This document shows, in pieces, positions 56,932 to 64,000 of a stretch of 64,000 nucleotides of DNA. How positions within the stretch are numbered: the stretch's first letter is position 1; each line of letters begins with the position of its first letter. The stretch covers positions 9,009,760 to 9,073,759 of the forward strand of contig CM029617.1 in NCBI GenBank assembly GCA_017311315.1, in the 5' to 3' direction. A program made the translations under genes and the position numbers. The notes under the pieces are model-generated. The model was not told the origin of the DNA and ran no database searches. It worked only from the letters and a program-made list of their open reading frames with translations. This DNA comes from Dendrocalamus latiflorus (lineage: Eukaryota; Streptophyta; Magnoliopsida; Poales; Poaceae).

Positions 56932-59900
56932 TTATGCTGATGAAGTTCCTTCGTTATTCGTACCCCAGTGTTCCTCAACATCATTCCCGTTCACAAGGAC
57001 ACTGCCATCTGTTGAATCATCAGCTTCAACTTCGACAACATCCTCTTGACCTTCCTCGACTCCATCATCCTCAATGGCCTGTTGAAGTTTGTTTGGTGTC
57101 ATGCAAGAATATAACAAAAGGAGATAAGCAGTAAAAGCAACTGATAGTGGTAAAAATAATGAAAAGATCAAAAAGTTTACACAGAGGTTTCTATAAATGC
57201 TAACTATTATTCCTATCTTTCTAGAGGGAACATCAAAAGATGCAAACCAAAACGCAAACTATCTCAAAAACTCCCAACAAGAACAATGGTAATCTAATAC
57301 TGTTTAGTACTTACTAGACTTATCTATATATCCAACTTGGGCGGAAGAAAATTTTGTTTTCTATTTTACAGAAAAAAAAACCCATCAAAGAACTAGTATG
57401 AACATAAAACAGAAGTAAATATCAATAAAAAAATCCAACTGCACATATGTATCACATATGATGCTCTCAACGTTTGGAAGAATCAACAGATAAATCATTC
57501 TGCAAGTGTAATACCACATGAACAGGATCTCCATTTTCACTTGGTAGCTCTTCTTCTTGTACATTCATACTTTTGAAAGCTTCTACAAGACTGTCGTTGG
57601 ACCTTTCAGCATGAGTTATGTACTCCTCAGCAGGTGGATAGATACCCCTATTCAAATAAGATATTGTAAGAATATAAGAAGAACAAAAGGTGCCATCTCT
57701 TTAAAACTGAATGTGCCTAGATCGAACAGTCTGCTCTTAAAACTCAAATTATATCAGCCTTTGGTACACTCTTCTATGTAAAAGATTACCGTTAAATTTA
57801 ATACTTCAGTACCGTGATCTTCTGCTGGACAGAAAATGCAGATAATGTTCAACAAAGATTTGTTATCTACAGTAAAGTGGAAACCCCTATTCCACATAAT
57901 GCAATCCAACATGAGATACAATCACTAAAGGAAGCGGCAGTGAATGTGATAAACATTGCTGGAGGATTTTGATGAGGGTTATAAGTCTTAAAGCATAACT
58001 CTTGCATGATTTTATGTAAATTCTCTTCTCTATATTCCCCGTAGTAGCAGACACAAATGAATATCAAGTCAAACACCAGAAAAGTAGAAGATAGCATGGT
58101 TGGATAATTGCCAGCTTATCTTTTAGTGATAGTAGAAGGTATTAGTGGATTGTGTCTATTGAACAGAGGGACCATGCCTGTTGTAGGGGATTAGGAAAAA
58201 AATTTGATACAATGATTTGAGCTCTATTACCCATAAGGGCGACCAAATACCTTTTGGGGGCAACGGTAGCTTCTACATTGAGAGCAATCTGCCAGTCTTC
58301 AAACAAGTTTGGGTACTCAGCAGGATCTGCCAGGGACTCTGCAGCTTTGGGGTTCACCTGATAAACAAGCAGGAATAAAAAAATAATGAACCAACAATTG
58401 CCTATTAGCTACAATAAGGCAGTGTGGTGTAAGCGTTGGCACAAGAAATGAACTTCTAAAACAACAGCCTTTTCCTTATAAACACAGTTGTCACAGACAA
58501 TGCATATGCCAGTCTGAATTCAATATTATGAATGTTCGATCGCGATTGTCAGATGTGAAGCATATGAACCTGATGCAGGTCCTTCTGCAGAAAACCAGGA
58601 TACTGAACAGCCCATGGCAACACAAACTAGTTTTCCAAAAACTGGTCGGCATAGGATTAGGCAAAATTAAAGTTTGAATTCAAATATGATTTTCTTTTTT
58701 TACTTTTCAAATGTCAGTTATTGATGGTAGTACGATACACTTATGAGTATATAAAATGCAACATAGCATGCACTTTCTTTCCATTATGTTGCTGTGTCTT
58801 TGCAATGAACATACTAAAAAATCCCAAAGCAGCCAGTTACCAGTTACCACCCCAACGAATAGGGCAGTCATTGGTCAGAAACCATTCCCACCCATGGTTT
58901 GAATTCCCCGAACCCTGACACAGATTTCACGATGAGTACATACAAGAAAGGAAGTGAAGCTGTATCACCAGCTGGAAGTCAGTGTGTGGAACAGACTGTA
59001 CCATCAATTACCATGAAGAAACAAGTTATGACAAATTGAAGTAACATGCTTAAGAGAAATATGATGCAACAGTATTAAGTATTTACTACTCTGAGGAAAC
59101 GTAGAGTGGAACTGTACGGAGGAACACAAGCAAAGAAACTTTCTATAGGAAGTTACCTTTCGAAGATCCTTTTTCCATATTGATACAATCTCAGAGACTT
59201 TGCTTGGAAGATAGGATCGTGCCATCAATGCTGCTTCTGGAATACGGTTGCTGTATAAAGAATGACCGGATAGTCAACATAAATTAAGAAAGGCTTGTCT
59301 AAAACAAGAAAGTATTAAATAGGGCAATATGAAGTTCCAGAAGTCTATACCTATCAACCAACAGTTGAAGGCATTCTTCCGATTTGCCAAGCATAAATAA
59401 ACAAAGAAAAGCAACATTGTTCTTTCCTTGCTCTTTAGCCATTGATGCCAGTTTTGTTATCCCTTCAGCATCTCCAAGAGATGAATATAGAAGCAATAAT
59501 CCGCTAAGGTCTGTAGCTTGAAGGAGGCATTCCTCTGCCATCTCGAGCTGCAATTGTTGTGTATAACACAAGAGATGGAGTTCTTTAAGTTTAAATGGTT
59601 GCATTTCAGAGAAAGACAGAAACATAAAATGATAAGGATATTACTTTATACGCAAGATGGCATTTACAGGGGAAGAAAGGACAGAGACAAGCTGCATGTA
59701 ATGTCTTTTCTAATTCAACAGTCAATATTGGTATTTCAGTTTGTTGTAATTGCAACAAGCTCAGCACCGTTTAGTTATCCAAATTGCATCCCAATATTTC
59801 AATTTCAAATGCTTGTAGAAATGAAAAATGTTTTTTAAAGCTACAAGCTAAGTTCATGATTACTTTGTGTTTGACTACTAGTCATTTTCTTCGCCACAAA

Positions 59901-62900
59901 TAACTAGTAAAACTCAAATATCAAATAGAAGATTCTAGTCGTTAAAAAATACATATTGAGCACACTATAGACATGTAAAATTGCGCACACCACGCACATA
60001 CCTTTCCTGTTGACATAGCTAATTCGCCCAACTGCTTCCACTTTGACTCACTTCGTGCCTCAACAGCAATTTCCTGCAAATCATCTATTTGTTGAGTGTT
60101 CATTTCAACGGAAGGTGAACTTTCTTGGACAATGTGTCCTCATTGGTATAGACATAAACAATAAAATTGCACTATGCCTTTGCAACTTCCAGGCTACCAA
60201 GTTGCACAGCCAGGTCAAATCTGTAATTAGGGTCAGTCGCTATTTCAAGGGCTTCCTCTAGCATGCCTCGTGATTCAAGGAAATGTGCCACACTACAAAC
60301 CAAAAGTCAGTCATTTTAAAACCGGGGCACATGAATTTACAAGTAATATTTACTAAAATTAATTGGCCAAACATGGGGAACCTGTTGTGTTGTTCCTTTG
60401 GTATGGAAGGTAGCACAGCATTTGCACGTTCCAAATCCCCACGCATCACAAGTGTTTTGTACTCAATTAAACTGAGTAGTAAAGTATAACCCACCACACT
60501 GCAATAATCAAAGTTGTTAGTCACAGAAGTTCATCATGAGAAGGCACCGTGAAGGAATATTAACTATTAAGGGTAAAAAAATATGCCACTTACGTGAACT
60601 CCTTGTCAATAAGATAGACACGACTTTGGTTAGCAAGATAGCCTAATAAATACATTGGACGATCCAAGTGAAACATGGTAGTGACCTGTGACACATGGGG
60701 CATGCAATGGTAAATAGATAGCACCTAACAATAAATGTTCTAATAAAACGTAAACACATGATTATGGTGAAAACTAAGTGTTCACCTCTCCTCCCACACA
60801 GTAATTTAGCCGCCATGAAGAATTATTGTATATAAAACAGTCTCCAACCCATAAACCAGTACGGACACGTTCATTTATCTCATGAAGCAACTCAAAAGCA
60901 TCTTCCACACCTTCCTCGCCAGCCGAACCCCCTCCATCTAGATGAGAAGAAACTACATCCCTCTAGAAGGTATCAAGTTACAATTGTGTTAGTAAATTAC
61001 ACACAAGAATAAAATTGGCATAAGCCCAGATGTCACAATACAAGATGCACTGGGGCAACAGAAAGAAAAACATTGATGTATGTACCGCATGTGAAACTCA
61101 CATTGTACTTCAAAATGTAGAATGATGTATCACTTGCAATTGTTACCAAATCACCACTGTCAGCCCAATATAGATTCTGCAACAGGCAAAGCAATTATTT
61201 CTAGTGGCATAAGATATGAAAAGGAATAAAAACACGTCATAGATCCTGAAGCAAAGAAACAACTCACTTTAACGCTCACATCAATCCGGCGTATTAACCT
61301 GCATTCTGCCCAGTCATAGAAACAAATGAAGTCATTCGTACACATAGCAAGCAATACGCCACCGCATATACGTTCCGCAGAGAATGTTGGTCTTATACTT
61401 CTCCTCTCCTGAAATTACCAATTGCTCTTGTCAGACTATGTTTCAGAAACCATAACAAGCATATTTACATATTTGAAATAAGAGGCTATATGGTGTTCCA
61501 AGTTTTCATTCAGCTTCTGCAGCGGTGATTCAAAAATACTTGCTTGCCTCTTCTTTAGGTATTATAGTTCAGCTTCTGCCTAGTTCTTGTGGTTGTTTGT
61601 TTAGTCTTTGGCCCAGTGTTCTTGGGTCTGTGTTGCTGGTTGTTGTTGGTGTTAGGTTTGTGTCTGTTGTATCTGGGATTCTAGCCCGTTTTCTTCTTAT
61701 TTCAATGAAATGCAGCTCTCCTGCGTTTTCGAGAAAAAAAAATAGTTCGCATTAAAAAAATATGACTGACCTCTTCTTCCATGTTAATCACACAGTTTCC
61801 TAGTTTGAACATTGGACTCATTTAACCAGTAAATTGTTGTACTTGAAAACAGACATGGGAATGCAGTCTTATCTATGGGATCATAATAGGAAGTAAGAAA
61901 CAGGTTCAGCACTGTTAAATCCCGAGGGGCCAGAGTACTAAGAACAGTAGGGCACTCGTTTTATAATATCTAATTTAACAGTTTATACAAGGGCGGAGGG
62001 GTTTCTTCTTTAAGCGTGGTTAATTATTTTAATAGTGCTTCAGAATATCAAAGAGTAATTATTTTATGTAAAGAAAATTGACTAATAACCAAGAGAAGAG
62101 AAAATAACCACATTGAAGACATGCTACATTGAAAACAAACCTGAAAATTTTTACTGTAAATCTTTATTTTTGATGTGCTTTCCCTGACAGCATATTCTCC
62201 CTCAGTTGACCAGACAAATTCAAGTGCAGACCCAAAAGATCTATTTCTCCATGCTAGCGCTGTGTATATTATGTACTCTCCATCTCCACATACAACAACA
62301 AATCTCCCATTTGGATTGTGCCGTAAACTCTGAAAGAATGGAAAGATTAGTTGTGATTTGTGAATACATTTTGATAATACAAATTAGAGACAAATATATC
62401 AATCATGCAAAACCATGCGTTTTGCTGCACCACAAAAAAAGTCTACATATTCAAAGAAACAACATTGAATGTTGGTCAGAAGCATCTGTTACCAGTTATA
62501 ATACCTTATGTACATTTTTAGCCCATCAAGCTAAATTTTAAAGTTATCTGTAAACTCTATTCCCATTCTTAATAGAATCCTCATTGCTTGAGATAGTTCA
62601 TGTACATTCCGTATGATATTAGAATATTGATAATCACACTGTCAACTAGGCAAAGATAAGCAAGGTATAAACAGTAAAGATACTAAAATGTTCAATGGCA
62701 TAAACTAGTTTCACTTCATTAAAGAATTTACAAACATAATGCAGTGCAACACAGAATCATAGGAAGCTACTTCCATTGTCTACTGTACCATGTGGCAAAA
62801 AAATTACTGTTTGAATGAGGCATTCGCTCAATATCAATTAGAAACCTACTTGTGGGTAAAGATCGCAACCTCCTAACTCCTTCACAGCCAATGGCAGTCG

Positions 62901-64000
62901 TTCTCCATCTGCGATCTGATAAATGAAACAATTAAAAGTACACACATCAGTACATGAAAACTACTAACAGTTCTCAACAGCATAGCATATTTTGCAACGA
63001 CAACCTCACTATCTGCACCAACTGTCTTGATGTTAACAGTTTGAATTTCGTTATGCTTCGCCCATATAATTTTGCCGCTACTGTCCATGCTAGCAACAGG
63101 TTCTTCACGGCCAATCTTTATCATTATTGTTCCTTCATCGTACCCAATTACAACCCTGCAGAAATCGAAGATATTCTGAACACAATTCCCGGTTTTGGAT
63201 AAAACAAGAAGAGGAGAAAAAAATCTTTCGCTACCTTCTTGAGCCCTTCATATAACCTAATGCCCAAACTCGTTCAAGGCCATAGTTAAGTGTGTTCTCA
63301 AGCCTGCAAAGAGCACCAACCTCAATGCTATTTTCTAAGAATAAAAAAGTTATAGTTCCATTGCTAAAATTATAAACAGGAGCTAACAGTTTTGCTAACA
63401 TTGCATCTGATCTCAGATAACATGGCAAAATCGTAACTGGAGCTCGAAGATCGCATGCCATCACAATAAAACAAAGATAACTATACACTGAAACAACGAC
63501 AATAACATACTTCAAAAATAGATAAGAAAAGTAGAAAACATGTCAAGTAGACTTGCAACTACAGATCAACTAGTATCATATATGAATGTTAATCCTGCTA
63601 TATTTTTTCTAATGTTCCATTGCAGCATTCACACCTGAACTAAATCTGACTAGCAAAAAGATATGTTTGTAATTTGGCTGAGATTCGTAACTGCATACAA
63701 GGTTGGACAGGGACAGAGTGACTTTTTCTTCAAATTCTGAGTTTAAGTAACACATGTAGCTGGGCATTTTTTGTAATAAGAGCACTGTGCTGGGTGGGAT
63801 GAGGAGAGATTATGTTTAGTGGTATTGACCACAACGTCTCGATAGGATTATGCATGCAGGAGCCAGGAGCACATTGTGTATGAACAAGTAGCAAATAGGC
63901 ACAGTATTACAAGTCCACAAACTAGGATACAACCAACAGTAGAAGTACCTGTAGGTAGTGGAGTGCCACAGACGAACAGTCCCGTCCTCTGAACCTGTAA
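56932..64000 (-). CDS. Coatomer subunit beta' (beta'-COP), 17 C-terminal coding exons, continues off the right edge
   Basis: beta'-COP is part of the COPI coat for Golgi-to-ER and intra-Golgi vesicles. Coding exons on the minus strand: 63994-63949, 63303-63235, 63155-63005, 62915-62850, 62329-62141, 61408-61268, 61176-61102, 60962-60786, 60685-60594, 60498-60382, 60292-60178, 60073-60002, 59547-59351, 59250-59157, 58357-58251, 57647-57515, 57078-56932. All phases join, giving about 661 residues of a family near 910. The first exon is the last WD40 blade region (SEDGTVRLWHSTTYR). Then comes the coatomer WD-associated region (FSAERICGGVLLAMCTNDFI, ADSGDLVTIASDTSFYILKY) and the alpha-solenoid (GYTLLLSLIEYKTLVMRGDL, LALMARSYLPSKVSEIV-type block). 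The tail is acidic, ending in SSA. One intron (from 60177) appears to have a GC donor. Intron 61409-62140 holds a LINE scrap. Confidence 0.93.
61511..61743 (+). mobile_element. 5'-truncated LINE 3' end in a beta'-COP intron
   Basis: T/G-rich sequence ending TTTCAATGAAATGCAGCTCTC, CTGCGTTTTCGAG and an A9 tail, the 3' end I recognise from rice LINEs. Flanks AGTTTTCATT (61501-61510) and AGTTCGCATT (61744-61753) look like a duplication with two changes. It is antisense to the gene and lies between exons 62141 and 61408. Confidence 0.7.

Noticed and set aside
61525..61755. 76-codon hydrophobic open frame in a beta'-COP intron
   Set aside because: Translation of the LINE 3' end, on the strand opposite the gene.

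Overview
The window is plant nuclear DNA, almost certainly a grass and most likely a rice (Oryza). Split genes with GT-AG introns, SIRE-type copia elements, MULEs, CACTA, hAT and Tourist-like MITEs and a 3-kb solo LTR of a common rice type all point there. This is recognition from memory, not a database match. Only two genes look functional, one at each end and both on the minus strand: a SLC35B1/UTR-type ER/Golgi UDP-galactose/UDP-glucose transporter (931-15712, 7 coding exons, 343 aa) and the last 17 coding exons of coatomer subunit beta'-COP (56932 to the right edge).

Region by region: 1-602 holds a CACTA-like scrap and one MULE terminal repeat. At 931-15712 the transporter gene has a 12.1-kb intron 4, filled by an antisense SIRE-like copia element (2431-13818, 5-bp target duplication CATTT). 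That element carries a hAT-like insertion (8686-9500) and a 243-bp MITE. At 16.1-23.8 kb come a MITE, an ATXR5/6 histone-methyltransferase gene fragment, a DNA element split by a 3-kb solo LTR, two more copies of the 243-bp MITE and an inverted-repeat element. At 23.8-28.2 kb a long-TIR, MULE-like element carries a plant mobile domain (PMD) gene. At 29.0-33.65 kb are an nDart-like end and a CACTA element with a tnpA-like gene joined to a dead Ulp1 peptidase and an (AT)57 tract. At 34.25-41.35 kb lies a complete but rearranged minus-strand copia element containing a solo LTR and a plus-strand gag fragment. A solo LTR of the same family follows at 41.56 kb. At 41.84-50.23 kb is a MULE with 270-bp TIRs, a decayed transposase, a GRF-finger protein remnant and a nested solo LTR that itself holds a Tourist-like MITE. 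At 50.2-54.8 kb fragments of beta-tubulin and a nucleobase-ascorbate transporter, and an array of the 7-mer GTGGTCG/CGACCAC, end in a Helitron-like 3' terminus.

The two end genes have no evident functional link beyond both serving the secretory pathway. The 41 kb between them is a layered insertion record. Target duplications allow much of the nesting order to be read directly: host intron > copia > hAT/MITE; copia-C > solo LTR; MULE > solo LTR > MITE; DNA element > solo LTR.

The least explained signals are the short-motif arrays in LTRs of related copia families (CGACCAC in one, GGTCAGACCGG in another, the latter apparently absent from a sister LTR of the same family). Others are the palindromic subterminal repeats of the MULE, the hairpin block in one arm of the PMD element, and the possible gene-fragment-capturing Helitron.
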